DNA from: a virus
IMG/VR virus record: IMGVR_UViG_3300031951_000015
Location: 62,001 to 126,000 of that record
Length of the DNA stretch: 64,000 bases
Direction: 5' to 3' (one strand)
The translations under genes were made by a program, and so were the position numbers. The notes under the pieces are model-generated. The model saw only the letters and a program-made list of their open reading frames with translations, did not search any database and was not told the origin of the DNA. This document shows positions 48,575 to 56,661 of the stretch, one piece after another (the first letter of the stretch is position 1; every line of letters starts with the position of its first letter).

Positions 48575-48731
48575 CATCATCCTCAAAAATTTCGTCGTAG
48601 TCGTGCCGTAATCCTTTCTTTACTTCCTCATAGTTCAAGTAACTTTGAGTATCAGAATACACTTCTGCTTTCAAAGAGTCAACTAAGAGTTCCAGATTAC
48701 GGACGATGAGTTTGAGTTTGTCTTTGTCCAT
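48558..48731 (-). CDS. Hypothetical acidic protein (57 aa)
   Basis: Encodes MDKDKLKLIVRNLELLVDSLKAE..., helical, ending EIFEDDDGYPD. It overlaps the next gene by 17 bp and is the first gene after a terminator. Confidence 0.7.
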   Translation of the reverse strand: MDKDKLKLIVRNLELLVDSLKAEVYSDTQSYLNYEEVKKGLRHDYDEIFEDDDGYPD

Positions 48732-48766
48732 AAGAAAATATTCTCTCGATTCATTTTACCATAAAA

Positions 48767-48791
48767 AAAGGAGGGAATCAATCCCTCCTTT
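48767..48791 (-). terminator. Intrinsic terminator
   Basis: Perfect 10-bp stem AAAGGAGGGA/TCCCTCCTTT with a 5-nt loop, followed on the minus strand by seven T residues; it lies 3 bp after the 48795 stop. Confidence 0.85.
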
Positions 48792-48794
48792 GAA

Positions 48795-48893
48795 TTATTT
48801 TGCCGCTACCAGCGTAGCAAGAGATGCTTGTTTACGACGTTGCTCTTTTTGCTTTTGCTCTTTAATGAGTTGAAGGAAATTGAGTTTTTTCAT
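48795..48893 (-). CDS. Small basic protein (32 aa)
   Basis: Encodes MKKLNFLQLIKEQKQKEQRR, then KQASLATLVAAK. A perfect ribosome-binding site AAAGGAGGGG precedes the ATG, which overlaps the DUF4278-like stop by ATGA. Highly basic, Gln-rich helix; possible nucleic-acid or RNA-polymerase binder. Confidence 0.75.
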   Translation of the reverse strand: MKKLNFLQLIKEQKQKEQRRKQASLATLVAAK

Positions 48894-49027
48894 TTGTGCC
48901 CCTCCTTTACAAACTTAATACCACGATAGGTTTCGTTGTATTGTTGGGGTTGCTGCATCATCTGCTGTTGATATGCAATACGCTTTTCGGTATCGTATTC
49001 AACACCGCGATAAACTACTTTCGACAT
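48890..49027 (-). CDS. DUF4278-like small protein (45 aa)
   Basis: Encodes MSKVVYRGVEYDTEKRIAYQ..., ETYRGIKFVKEGHK. Two YRG motifs (YRGVEY and YRGIKF) about 30 residues apart are the hallmark of DUF4278, a family of tiny cyanobacterial proteins of unknown role. Ribosome-binding site AAGGAGA. Probably host-derived. Confidence 0.7.
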   Translation of the reverse strand: MSKVVYRGVEYDTEKRIAYQQQMMQQPQQYNETYRGIKFVKEGHK

Positions 49028-49065
49028 TGGTTTTCTCCTTAGTTTTTAGGTTAAAGAGCGTTCCT

Positions 49066-49221
49066 TCAGTCGGCTTTTGCGTCTACGAAGCAACCTTTTC
49101 TTGTAACTTGTTTAATCTCCCAAACAATATCATTCTTTTGTTGAGAAGTCAGTGTTTGGTTGATATTAACTTTACCAATCAAAAACTGTGCCTGTAAGCA
49201 AGTTAAGAAAAGTGCTTCCAT
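49066..49221 (-). CDS. Hypothetical protein (51 aa)
   Basis: Encodes MEALFLTCLQAQFLIGKVNINQTLTSQQ... and VTRKGCFVD. The N-terminus (LFLTCLQAQFLIG) resembles that of the 14920 product (LFLTTIITCGQAHDVI), so the two may be related short exported or membrane-active proteins. First gene after the 49293 promoter. Confidence 0.7.
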   Translation of the reverse strand: MEALFLTCLQAQFLIGKVNINQTLTSQQKNDIVWEIKQVTRKGCFVDAKAD

Positions 49222-49259
49222 AGATGAACGGCTTCGTTCCGAGTCGGCTTACTTCCGTT

Positions 49260-49324
49260 CGCTATTCGAAAATAGCGAATGAACGTAAGGGTATTATACC
49301 CTTGTTGATCGTATTTATCAACAA
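49260..49324. promoter_or_regulatory. Three-hairpin leader and promoter region
   Basis: Three adjacent inverted repeats: CGCTATT-CGAA-AATAGCG (49260-49277), AAGGGTA-TTA-TACCCTT (49287-49303) and TTGTTGAT/ATCAACAA (49302-49324). The second carries the -10 and the third the -35 of a leftward promoter; the third also holds a late-type GATAAATA. No gene lies between 49222 and 49405 otherwise. Confidence 0.6.
49293..49321 (-). promoter_or_regulatory. Early promoter
   Basis: TTGATA, 17-nt spacer, TATAAT (49293-49298) on the minus strand, reading into the 49066 gene. Confidence 0.7.
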
Positions 49325-49405
49325 TATTTTGTAATTTTTTATACAGTTTTAGAAAACTTTAAGAATCAAAAATTTTGCCGGAAAATTTTCCCCCGATCTG
49401 GGAAA

Positions 49406-49759
49406 TCACTTCCGCTTTTTCTTTTGGGGTGCTTGATATCCCCAGAGTTTTGGATTGACTCTACCATGTCCGAAGTCAATACTCTTCAAGTTACTACGAA
49501 ACTTATCCCAGTACATATCAAATAGTTTGATACGCCCACCTCTGGTTAAATCAAAACAGATCTTATCATCTACAAGATACTTGATAATGTATGCATCATT
49601 CGGTGCATCTTTTGTACACACATCAGCATATGAACCATTCTCGATCAGAATATCACAACCGTATCGTGACTTACAAGTTTCCTTCTCTGCTGGTGTCCAA
49701 TGATCCATATGCTTTTTTGTGGTTTTTTCTCTCTCAATTACATCATTATGTTGACTCAT
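49406..49759 (-). CDS. Hypothetical protein (117 aa)
   Basis: The start at MSQHNDVIEREKTTKKHMD is 2 nt past the upstream stop. C-terminus basic (APQKKKRK). Centre has RYGCDILIENGSYADVC and DKICFDLTRGGRIKLFD. Not recognised; common style in cyanomyoviruses. Confidence 0.7.
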   Translation of the reverse strand: MSQHNDVIEREKTTKKHMDHWTPAEKETCKSRYGCDILIENGSYADVCTKDAPNDAYIIKYLVDDKICFDLTRGGRIKLFDMYWDKFRSNLKSIDFGHGRVNPKLWGYQAPQKKKRK

Positions 49760-49761
49760 AT

Positions 49762-50394
49762 TCAGGAACGACCTCCCCAAATAATATCGGGATATGCTTC
49801 CGAAACAACTTCTTTGGTGATTTTATATTTTGTTTCCAGATTCTTATCCTTTACAAGGCAGATGATTTCTGCTTCAAGTGGATGAAGACCTTGAAGTAGA
49901 TTAATGAACATTGTTTCTCTACGAAGAGAACTCAGTCCATCATTTCCACCTTTGATGAAATTATAAAACTTTGAATATTCTTTACGAATAGAAGAACGTC
50001 CCTGATCTTGTGACCCAAGTGAATTAGAACCAAGTTCTTCCATCTTACCGACTGCATCTGCAATCTTCTCACTCAAAGTTCCTTTGAAAGAGTCCATCTC
50101 ATCGACAGCAGCATAAGGGACATCACCAGGAGGAAGTGCTGATGTAATAGTTTCGTCAAAGTTCCAAATGAACAATGCTTTTAGTGCAGGATGAGCATAC
50201 TTTTGAAGTACCTCCACCTTCTTTGCGTTGCTTCTTTGTTTTGAAGCGGCATTGAAAATCTCAAAGATAAAAGGATTTGCAGGAAGTTCTGGAATGGATT
50301 CTGCAATTACCGTTGCTTTTGGTGCCGCTGGTTTTTTGGTGGCAGTCGTTTTAGTCTTAGTCGTCGCTGCCGTCGTCTTCTTCGTTGTCGTCAT
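49762..50394 (-). CDS. Conserved T4-like cyanophage protein (DUF6433-like)
   Basis: A 210-aa protein: Thr/Lys/Ala-rich flexible N-terminus (KKTTAATTKTKTTATKK), then a conserved-looking domain (NPFIFEIFNAASKQRSNAKKVEVL, FIWNFDETITSALPPGDVPY, LLQGLHPLEAEIICLVKDKNL). The final segment is typical of a family of T4-like marine phages. A role in transcription or replication is suspected from neighbours only. Confidence 0.65.
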   Translation of the reverse strand: MTTTKKTTAATTKTKTTATKKPAAPKATVIAESIPELPANPFIFEIFNAASKQRSNAKKVEVLQKYAHPALKALFIWNFDETITSALPPGDVPYAAVDEMDSFKGTLSEKIADAVGKMEELGSNSLGSQDQGRSSIRKEYSKFYNFIKGGNDGLSSLRRETMFINLLQGLHPLEAEIICLVKDKNLETKYKITKEVVSEAYPDIIWGGRS

Positions 50395-50587
50395 AATAGT
50401 TCTCAAAATTAAATGCAATTACTTCGTCAGGTATAAGATTTCCTTGGGAGTCAAACATTTCCGGATGAGGTCTTGGAATTTCCCGATAGTTCATCATATA
50501 TTCTCTTGCTACCCAACCACCTATAAGTCCCACTATAAGAAATAAAACGGTTAGGAATGAACCGAATACTAGACTAACTGCTAACAT
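50357..50587 (-). CDS. Membrane-anchored acidic protein (76 aa)
   Basis: One membrane segment (residues 4-25, VSLVFGSFLTVLFLIVGLIGGW) then a cytoplasmic tail ending in DDNEEDDGSDD. GGAG lies upstream of the ATG. It overlaps the next gene by about 38 bp. Confidence 0.75.
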   Translation of the reverse strand: MLAVSLVFGSFLTVLFLIVGLIGGWVAREYMMNYREIPRPHPEMFDSQGNLIPDEVIAFNFENYYDDNEEDDGSDD

Positions 50588-50650
50588 TTCTTTTTCTCCG
50601 GGAAACTACTTTTTTCTTCCTTGAATGAAAGGAAAATTCAAAATAGATAG

Positions 50651-50728
50651 TTACTTCCCGATTGAAGAAGCAAACCATCTTTTCAAAAATGATATGGAAT
50701 GGGTGTGTTTGCTTCTTTTTGCCTCCAT
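50651..50728 (-). CDS. Possible tiny basic protein (25 aa)
   Basis: Encodes MEAKRSKHTHSISFLKRW plus FASSIGK in the 200-bp gap after the glutaredoxin gene. No clear ribosome-binding site, so doubtful. A CTAAATA late-type box lies upstream (about 50770). Confidence 0.3.
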   Translation of the reverse strand: MEAKRSKHTHSISFLKRWFASSIGK

Positions 50729-50784
50729 TAAGTATGAGTTCAACACCACGATTAAAGTGGTCTTCCTTTTTATTTAGGGTCTCA

Positions 50785-51021
50785 TCAGACGATTTGGTTC
50801 TCTTTGAGGAATTTGATTGTGTCAACGCATCCTCCTAACTTTTTATCATTACAAATTACTTGTGGAAATGTAGATCCTTCACCAAACTCTGCGTAAAATT
50901 CTTCTCTGGTAAAGTCTTGGTTTAAAGTATACATCACATACTTCTGTTCTGTCAAGTCCAATACTTGTTTGACCTTATCGCAGTATGGACAACCTGGTTT
51001 CGAATAAACTGTGAAATTCAT
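50785..51021 (-). CDS. nrdC: Glutaredoxin
   Basis: A 78-aa glutaredoxin with active site CPYC (residues 11-14) and the GSH-binding TFPQV and GGCVDT segments. It can supply electrons to ribonucleotide reductase. The start at MNFTVYSKPG is preferred because it gives the standard N-terminal beta strand. Confidence 0.92.
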   Translation of the reverse strand: MNFTVYSKPGCPYCDKVKQVLDLTEQKYVMYTLNQDFTREEFYAEFGEGSTFPQVICNDKKLGGCVDTIKFLKENQIV

Positions 51022-51122
51022 ATGTGTCGTTTTGTTTTTATTATATAGAAGTTTATGGGAATGCAAAAATTTTGCGAAATATATTTAATTTTATCCGAAT
51101 TTAAAATATTATACTATCATAT

Positions 51123-51686
51123 TCATATGATATTAAAAGATAAACTAATTTTTTCTCTATCAGTAGGTCGAGTTGCATGAAAAGTTGAACTCATAAAAAT
51201 CAATATTCTTCCATCTAAAGTTTCATAATTATAATTTTCGAAAGAATTATTATCTTGGAAATTTGGTAGTATTGGTTGATGATCTACAATTGGTGACTTT
51301 ACGTAAAAATCTGCCAGTCCACTACCAATTATATAAACAACCCCAGATAATAAAGAATTGTGATGAATGTGAGTTTCTTGATACATACCTGGTTGATAAT
51401 AATTTAACCAACTACTTTTAATTTGATATGATTGATTCATATCAAATTTCATATATTTACAATATTCCTTTATTGATTCTTCTACTGATTTTTTTACTCT
51501 ATAAAAATCAGGTAATTCTAAAATGTTACTATTATTTTTTATAGTAGAAATGCACTTCGATTGAAATGCATAGTCTCCCTGTTCAAAACATATTCTTTTT
51601 GCTATGATTTTTATGCTTTCGCTGATAAGTTTTGGATTATCTTTTTTATAAATGATTGTAGGAAACAATGTATCAAAGTTACTCAT
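51123..51686 (-). CDS. 2OG-Fe(II) oxygenase
   Basis: A 187-aa protein of the cyanophage 2OG-Fe(II) oxygenase type: QETHIHHNSLLSGVVYI (iron-binding His pair) and FHATRPTDREKISLSFNII (second His and the Arg for 2-oxoglutarate). Such enzymes hydroxylate proteins or small molecules. It follows the adhesin cluster, so a virion protein could be the substrate; unproven. Confidence 0.8.
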   Translation of the reverse strand: MSNFDTLFPTIIYKKDNPKLISESIKIIAKRICFEQGDYAFQSKCISTIKNNSNILELPDFYRVKKSVEESIKEYCKYMKFDMNQSYQIKSSWLNYYQPGMYQETHIHHNSLLSGVVYIIGSGLADFYVKSPIVDHQPILPNFQDNNSFENYNYETLDGRILIFMSSTFHATRPTDREKISLSFNII

Positions 51687-51727
51687 AAAATAAAAATCAT
51701 AGCATCAATTTATTAGATATGCAAGAT

Positions 51728-53143
51728 TTATCTTAGTTGGTAACCATTGATTGTAAATCCATATTGAGCACCACTACTATCTCCTATTAAACCAGTGTTT
51801 CCTCCATTTGATCCGCTGATAACCATTGTAAACGAAGATATGGTTTTTATCTCTCCAAGATTTGTCTTTCCTTGATAATCTGGAGTGTAAATGTAGGGGA
51901 ATTGAGTCCCAGATACATCGTTGATATAGAAATAACCAGGTTTTGGTGCTGTTGCTGGACCATTACCAGTAATCCAAGAAACTTTCAATGCCTGGGCACA
52001 CATGGGTGTTGCCAAAGCAAATCTCCAAGCAATAGTTGTCCAACCAGATGATATTTCATAATATCCACCAGCTAGATTAGTTGCACTCCCACCCCAAGCA
52101 GTAAATGGACCACCATTTATTGAATACGTTATACTACTACCAGGAATAGGTCCAGTTGCAGTGGTGCATGATAGTGGTGAATCTGTTCCAGTTAGATAAG
52201 CAACAATAACTCTCCCAGATCCCCCACTACCTCCGGAACCGCCACCACCACCGCCACCAGATCCGGTGTTTGCAACTCCGTTACCACCGGTGCCGCCATG
52301 ATTTCCTACGCCACCGCCACCAGATCCACCACTAGAACTTCCTACCCTAGATGCACCTCCGCCGCCGCCAGCAAAAAATTGAGAAGTTGGAGAGAAAAAT
52401 GGAGTTGCGTTTAACCAAGAAATAGGTGTTGTAGGAAGACCTGCGCCACCAACACCAGGTTGATCTGGTTGTCCTTGGATTCCTGCCCCACCAGCACCTC
52501 CTCCTCCACCACCTCCGAACCCGGGACCCCCTGAAGAGGAGGGTCCACCTTGATTTCCCAATCCGAAGATATTAGAATTAGTGGGTAATGCTGGATTGTT
52601 AACTTGATTTAATGGAGATATTGAATTGCCATATGTTCCACCAGGAGAACCACCTTGAGTTGTAAGTGGACTTGGTGTGTAATTTAATCCTCTACCTCCC
52701 CCCTGAGCAACCCAATCAGGTCCAAAAGTTGAATTGCTACCATTTGAACCAGGTGAATTAGATAATGATCCTGAACCTCCAGCACCTCCTCCTCCCACAA
52801 CAACATCATATGATCCTGAGGTTAAAGTTAAAGGTGCAATTATTACACCACCCGCACCGCCACCAGCTTGTCCACCATCACCAGGAGGATTATAAGAACC
52901 GCCACCACCACCTCCAATCAGTAATATATATGCTGCTTTTGGACCTCCAGTGGTTACAAAAGGATTTGGACCAGAACTGGCAAAATCATGATATGTATAA
53001 CTTCCTACCGTTGTTTTTGTTCCACCAGTTGCAGAAAAAGGTCCACCACCGACAGCACCACCAACAGGTGCTACATACCTCTTTCTTCCAAATCCGAAAG
53101 AAAATCCACCCCCACCACCAGTTCTTGATAAAATAGGACTCAT
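51728..53143 (-). CDS. Glycine-rich receptor-binding tip protein
   Basis: A 471-aa protein. After a short N-terminal GFGFGRKRYV segment come polyglycine blocks (IGGGGGGSYNPPGDGG, GGGGGGAGGAGIQG) ending in a SGGSGRVIVAYL beta strand near residue 318, then a separate beta C-terminal domain (about 330-471). The IVAY-type strand and the YHDFASSG...AAYILLIGGGGGG entry recur in the other tips here. Overlaps the shaft gene upstream by 4 bp (ATGA), forming a shaft-tip pair. Confidence 0.75.
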   Translation of the reverse strand: MSPILSRTGGGGGFSFGFGRKRYVAPVGGAVGGGPFSATGGTKTTVGSYTYHDFASSGPNPFVTTGGPKAAYILLIGGGGGGSYNPPGDGGQAGGGAGGVIIAPLTLTSGSYDVVVGGGGAGGSGSLSNSPGSNGSNSTFGPDWVAQGGGRGLNYTPSPLTTQGGSPGGTYGNSISPLNQVNNPALPTNSNIFGLGNQGGPSSSGGPGFGGGGGGGAGGAGIQGQPDQPGVGGAGLPTTPISWLNATPFFSPTSQFFAGGGGGASRVGSSSGGSGGGGVGNHGGTGGNGVANTGSGGGGGGGSGGSGGSGRVIVAYLTGTDSPLSCTTATGPIPGSSITYSINGGPFTAWGGSATNLAGGYYEISSGWTTIAWRFALATPMCAQALKVSWITGNGPATAPKPGYFYINDVSGTQFPYIYTPDYQGKTNLGEIKTISSFTMVISGSNGGNTGLIGDSSGAQYGFTINGYQLR

Positions 53144-54045
53144 CTGTAACCTCCATTAACTACACCCATCAAGTAATAATTTGCTGTTGTACTTGCAGAA
53201 CCAACAGTATTAATACCAGTGAAACTATAAATATCCATTCCACTTGTAGTTGTTACACCAGAGATTGCATTTGCTAATGAACCACCAGCCCAACGAATGG
53301 TAGCATTAAATCCATTAAGAGTAACAGCAGTACAAGATCTTGCCGTGCCTGTCTGATTTACAAATACATTGAAAGTGATTGTATGACTATCAAAATCACT
53401 TGAAGTTGGAATGCCAACAACTGCGAGTGTAATATCTCCTGTTGGATTAGTTGTTAATCCAATGTTTGATGATGCTCCGTTGTAAGTTAAAGTAACTGTA
53501 TTTCCATTTGTAATTATATGCTTTTCTGCAACACTGATAAATCTAGTTTCAGTAGTTGCCCAAGCAACATTAGTTTCAAATCCTTTTTTAGTATTATTAT
53601 AAGTTAGTGTTTTATTTGTTGTACCATAAATCTGAATACCATCACCATCTGCTTGTGCATCAGTTGTATTTCCAGAACCAATGCCAACTAATGGATCTGT
53701 GATTTCTAAATTGGTTGTATTGATTATAGTTTGAGTACCATTTACAGTCAAATTTGTAAATGTTGCTGCCGATCCTGTGATATTTCCTACTGTAATATTT
53801 GGAGATCCAGAAAGTCCGGTAGCGTTGCCAGTTACATTACCTGTGAGGTTTCCAGTTACATTACCTGTGACATTACCAGATACATTGCCTGCGAGAGTTC
53901 CAGTTACATTACCAGTTACATCGCCAGTGAAACTAGTAGCAGTTACAACACCAGTGACACTAAACCCATCGGCAATACCATTTGGAAATCTAGGTCCACC
54001 AGTTCCTAATCTATCAACAAGTTTATCAGCTCTAATCCTGGACAT
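53140..54045 (-). CDS. Fibre shaft protein with GNVTGN repeats
   Basis: A 301-aa protein beginning MSRIRADKLVDRLGTGGPRFPNG, then a run of GNVTGNVTG repeats (about residues 40-80), ITVGNITGSAATFTNLTVNGTQ and a distinct beta domain. The N-terminal RADKLV-x-R-x-GTGxPxFPNG motif is shared with the other shafts at 55061 and 58510, indicating a common attachment end. Confidence 0.8.
   Translation of the reverse strand: MSRIRADKLVDRLGTGGPRFPNGIADGFSVTGVVTATSFTGDVTGNVTGTLAGNVSGNVTGNVTGNLTGNVTGNATGLSGSPNITVGNITGSAATFTNLTVNGTQTIINTTNLEITDPLVGIGSGNTTDAQADGDGIQIYGTTNKTLTYNNTKKGFETNVAWATTETRFISVAEKHIITNGNTVTLTYNGASSNIGLTTNPTGDITLAVVGIPTSSDFDSHTITFNVFVNQTGTARSCTAVTLNGFNATIRWAGGSLANAISGVTTTSGMDIYSFTGINTVGSASTTANYYLMGVVNGGYR
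53820..53935 (-). repeat. Tandem short repeat coding GNVTGN units
   Basis: About nine imperfect 12-18-nt units of the type GTTACATTACCT (plus-strand view) encode the GNVTGN stretch of the shaft protein; a hot spot for length change by slippage. Confidence 0.7.
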
Positions 54046-54073
54046 TAAACTATCCTTCTACCAGTATTATCTG

Positions 54074-54081
54074 TATTTATT
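54074..54081 (-). promoter_or_regulatory. Late-type promoter
   Basis: AATAAATA on the minus strand, 28 bp before the 53140 gene, with an AGAAGGA ribosome-binding site between. Confidence 0.5.
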
Positions 54082-54147
54082 ATACAATGAAGTTAGTTGT
54101 ATGAGTTTATATCATAAACACTCTTGTTTAGAATGTTATATTAGATT

Positions 54148-55056
54148 TTATATAGTATATCTAATAATTACAATACCCGGACCTCCTGCGCCACCGACAC
54201 CAGGAGGGTTCCAAGAATGTCCTCCTCCACCACCTCCAGTGTTTGGAGTTCCTGGACTTGCATCTCCAGGATCACCAAATCCATTACCACCACCCCCAGA
54301 TCCACCCAGAGCAGCATCCGAATTATCTCCTGCGCCTCCACCACCACCAGCTCTTGTTATTGATGTTCCAGTAATACTTGATGTAACGCCATTTCCACCA
54401 CGTCCACAAGTAGTTGGACCTGATGCATCAAAACCGGCCGTACCGGCACCACCTCCTCCACCAGCAGCTCTACCACTAGCAGATCCACCACGATATCCTT
54501 GATTTGAAGTTCCGGAACCATAATTAGATCCGGCGTCTCCACCAGCACCCCCACCAGATCCACCATTAAATCCTGAAACACCTGGATAAGCACCTCCACC
54601 ACCTCCACCTGGTGAAGTGATAGTTGTAATATTAGGTCCCGAAATAGAAGAGGAATTCCCATTGCCGCCTCGTGTGGATTTATCTGTCGCTTTTATTCCC
54701 CCAGTTCCAACAGTAATGGTGTATGTAACACCAGCGGTAAATGTTGTTGTTGGTTCAGCAGACGCTCCACCACCAGAATTTTCACCCTGAACTGAAGATC
54801 TATAACCACCGGCACCGCCGCCGCCTCCCATACCACCACCACCAGCACCACCGCCACCAACAATAATCCACTCTGCACTAACGGTATTAGATACTTGGAA
54901 ATTATAATATGGTGCTGGTTGACCTACAACAAAGCTATGTATTTTCCAACTACCGAATGTAGTAATATCACCACCAGAGGCGGAAAAAATACCACCACCA
55001 GAGGGTGCATCAACTCTACCAAACCCAAATGCTCTTCCAGTAAAAATCGGTGCCAT
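54148..55056 (-). CDS. Glycine-rich receptor-binding tip protein
   Basis: A 302-aa protein with the module GSWKIHSFVVGQ...AEWIIVGGGGAGGGG, polyglycine blocks and a terminal GGAGGPGIVIIRYTI strand. Same architecture as the 51728, 57492 and 62161 tips, so it probably binds host receptors by a polyglycine-II sandwich. Paired with the 55061 shaft. Confidence 0.75.
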   Translation of the reverse strand: MAPIFTGRAFGFGRVDAPSGGGIFSASGGDITTFGSWKIHSFVVGQPAPYYNFQVSNTVSAEWIIVGGGGAGGGGMGGGGGAGGYRSSVQGENSGGGASAEPTTTFTAGVTYTITVGTGGIKATDKSTRGGNGNSSSISGPNITTITSPGGGGGGAYPGVSGFNGGSGGGAGGDAGSNYGSGTSNQGYRGGSASGRAAGGGGGAGTAGFDASGPTTCGRGGNGVTSSITGTSITRAGGGGGAGDNSDAALGGSGGGGNGFGDPGDASPGTPNTGGGGGGHSWNPPGVGGAGGPGIVIIRYTI

Positions 55057-55060
55057 ACTA

Positions 55061-55966
55061 TCAGACTCCTACGTTACCTTGTCTAAATCCCCCGTTCTTT
55101 GTTGCATAAACCTGGTAACTTGTTGCAGTTGTATTCGTACCTCCAGTATAATGCACAAAGAACGAAACAAAATCTCTATCATTTGGAGTTGAAGATAGAG
55201 TTACAGTTGTTCCAGAACCAACTAATGCTCTGGTTGAGATACCAGCAACTGTTGCTCCATTTTCATAACCAATCACAGTGCAGTTAATTCCAATACCAGT
55301 TGTTGCTGTTGTATTTCCAGTTCCTACTGGTGTTGATGACATCTGCGTAAAGATGCAAGTAATGGTTGTTCCATTTGCATTGCCAGTGAAGGCAGGCATA
55401 TTCTTGAAAGAAACAATACCAATATTTGCACCAGTTGGAATAGTGTAAGTATATGTCGTTGCGTTTCTTACATCTAATTCAAGAACAAGATTGTTTCCAC
55501 TATTATAAGTCGTCGCAGCAGCAACAGTTTCTAGAACACCCTTGAACTTATTAGGATCAGAATAAACAAAAGAACTACTACCTCTTTCCCAAGTTAAAGT
55601 CTTATCTCCTCCTGCTCCACCAAAAATTGTTAGTCCACCACCATCTGCCGTTGTATTTGATGCAGAGGTTGTAGTTCCGATACCAATGTTCTTATCTTCT
55701 ACTACCAGATTTACGGTATCAATAGTAGTAGTGGTTCCTTGAACTGTTAAGTCACCAGTTATCGTTGCGTTTCCAACAGTGATATTCGGAGTTCCAGTTA
55801 AACCCTGTGCATTGGTTGCAACTGATACAGTTCCTGTTACATTGCCAGTTAAATTTCCATCAAAACTAGTAGCAGTAATAACACCAGTAACGGTAGCACC
55901 ATTAGGGAAATTAGGTGCGCCGCTACCCTCCCTATTACGAATACTATCAGCTCTAAGTATAGACAT
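55061..55966 (-). CDS. Fibre shaft protein
   Basis: A 301-aa protein beginning MSILRADSIRNREGSGAPNFPNGATVTG, sharing the attachment motif of the 53140 shaft, followed by GNLTGNVTG and ITVGNATITGDLTVQG. The C-terminal domain differs from the other shafts. TATAAATA late promoter 28 bp upstream. Confidence 0.8.
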   Translation of the reverse strand: MSILRADSIRNREGSGAPNFPNGATVTGVITATSFDGNLTGNVTGTVSVATNAQGLTGTPNITVGNATITGDLTVQGTTTTIDTVNLVVEDKNIGIGTTTSASNTTADGGGLTIFGGAGGDKTLTWERGSSSFVYSDPNKFKGVLETVAAATTYNSGNNLVLELDVRNATTYTYTIPTGANIGIVSFKNMPAFTGNANGTTITCIFTQMSSTPVGTGNTTATTGIGINCTVIGYENGATVAGISTRALVGSGTTVTLSSTPNDRDFVSFFVHYTGGTNTTATSYQVYATKNGGFRQGNVGV

Positions 55967-55994
55967 TAACTTATTCCGAGACCAATTTTACTTG

Positions 55995-56002
55995 TATTTA
56001 TA
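55995..56002 (-). promoter_or_regulatory. T4-type late promoter
   Basis: Perfect TATAAATA on the minus strand, 28 bp before the 55061-55966 shaft gene. Confidence 0.6.
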
Positions 56003-56630
56003 TCTGAAAGGCGTTGATAACCAATTCACAATTAGGTCCAAGTATCAGACTCTTTGTATCCGCAACAACAACAGATTTTCTTGCAACCGTAACTGTTGAA
56101 GATGTTGAACCTGCAAGTGTCTTATCTTCGGTTACGTCAAGAACATTTTGTATTTCAATAAATCCAGTGTCAAAAGTTCCATCACCAATTGTCAATCCAT
56201 TCGGAAAGTTTGGAGCACCAGTTCCTACCTTGTTTGTAAAGTTATCTGCACGAACTCTTCCACCAGTTCCTGAAAGAAGACTAATACCGCTAGTACTAAT
56301 ACCAAGAACATCTGGAATAAATTCATCACCATCAGAAACTATGAAGTCCGCACCTTCTTCAACTGCAAGATCAACATATTGAGTATATGCAACATTTGAA
56401 GAATCTGGAACAGTGACAGTTGATGTTTGCCCGATGCTTAAAACTTCGTTTGTATAATAAATTTTACTCAGAGGACTTGCCTGATCTTGACTTATAGCAG
56501 TTCCTAAACCAGCAGATGTTATACCATCAAGATTTGATCCATCACCATAAAATGCGGTAGCAGTAATGATACCAACAATCAGTTGATTACCATCACCAAT
56601 ACCAGGTCCAAGTACTTTTGTGAATGACAT
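55998..56630 (-). CDS. Virion structural protein (210 aa)
   Basis: A 210-aa protein (MSFTKVLGPGIGDGNQLIVGIITATAFYGDGSNL, then VRADNFTNKVGTGAPNFPNGLTI). The GTGAPNFPNG motif links it to the shaft family; an atypical shaft or connector. Confidence 0.7.
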   Translation of the reverse strand: MSFTKVLGPGIGDGNQLIVGIITATAFYGDGSNLDGITSAGLGTAISQDQASPLSKIYYTNEVLSIGQTSTVTVPDSSNVAYTQYVDLAVEEGADFIVSDGDEFIPDVLGISTSGISLLSGTGGRVRADNFTNKVGTGAPNFPNGLTIGDGTFDTGFIEIQNVLDVTEDKTLAGSTSSTVTVARKSVVVADTKSLILGPNCELVINAFQI

Positions 56631-56644
56631 TGGAAGTTTTTAGG

Positions 56645-56652
56645 TATTTATA
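56645..56652 (-). promoter_or_regulatory. T4-type late promoter
   Basis: Perfect TATAAATA on the minus strand, 14 bp before the 55998 gene start. Confidence 0.55.
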
Positions 56653-56661
56653 TTGTTATTA

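Noticed and set aside
50574-50825. 83-aa minus-strand ORF after glutaredoxin
   Set aside because: It starts within the glutaredoxin gene without a ribosome-binding site and ends in a basic low-complexity stretch; probably a chance frame.
53820-53935. Possible CRISPR-like array
   Set aside because: The repeats are short, in frame and without unique spacers; they encode GNVTGN repeats of a fibre shaft.
53777-54502. 241-aa proline-rich plus-strand ORF
   Set aside because: It is the complement of glycine-rich coding sequence (GGN codons read as NCC), spanning the ends of two real genes.
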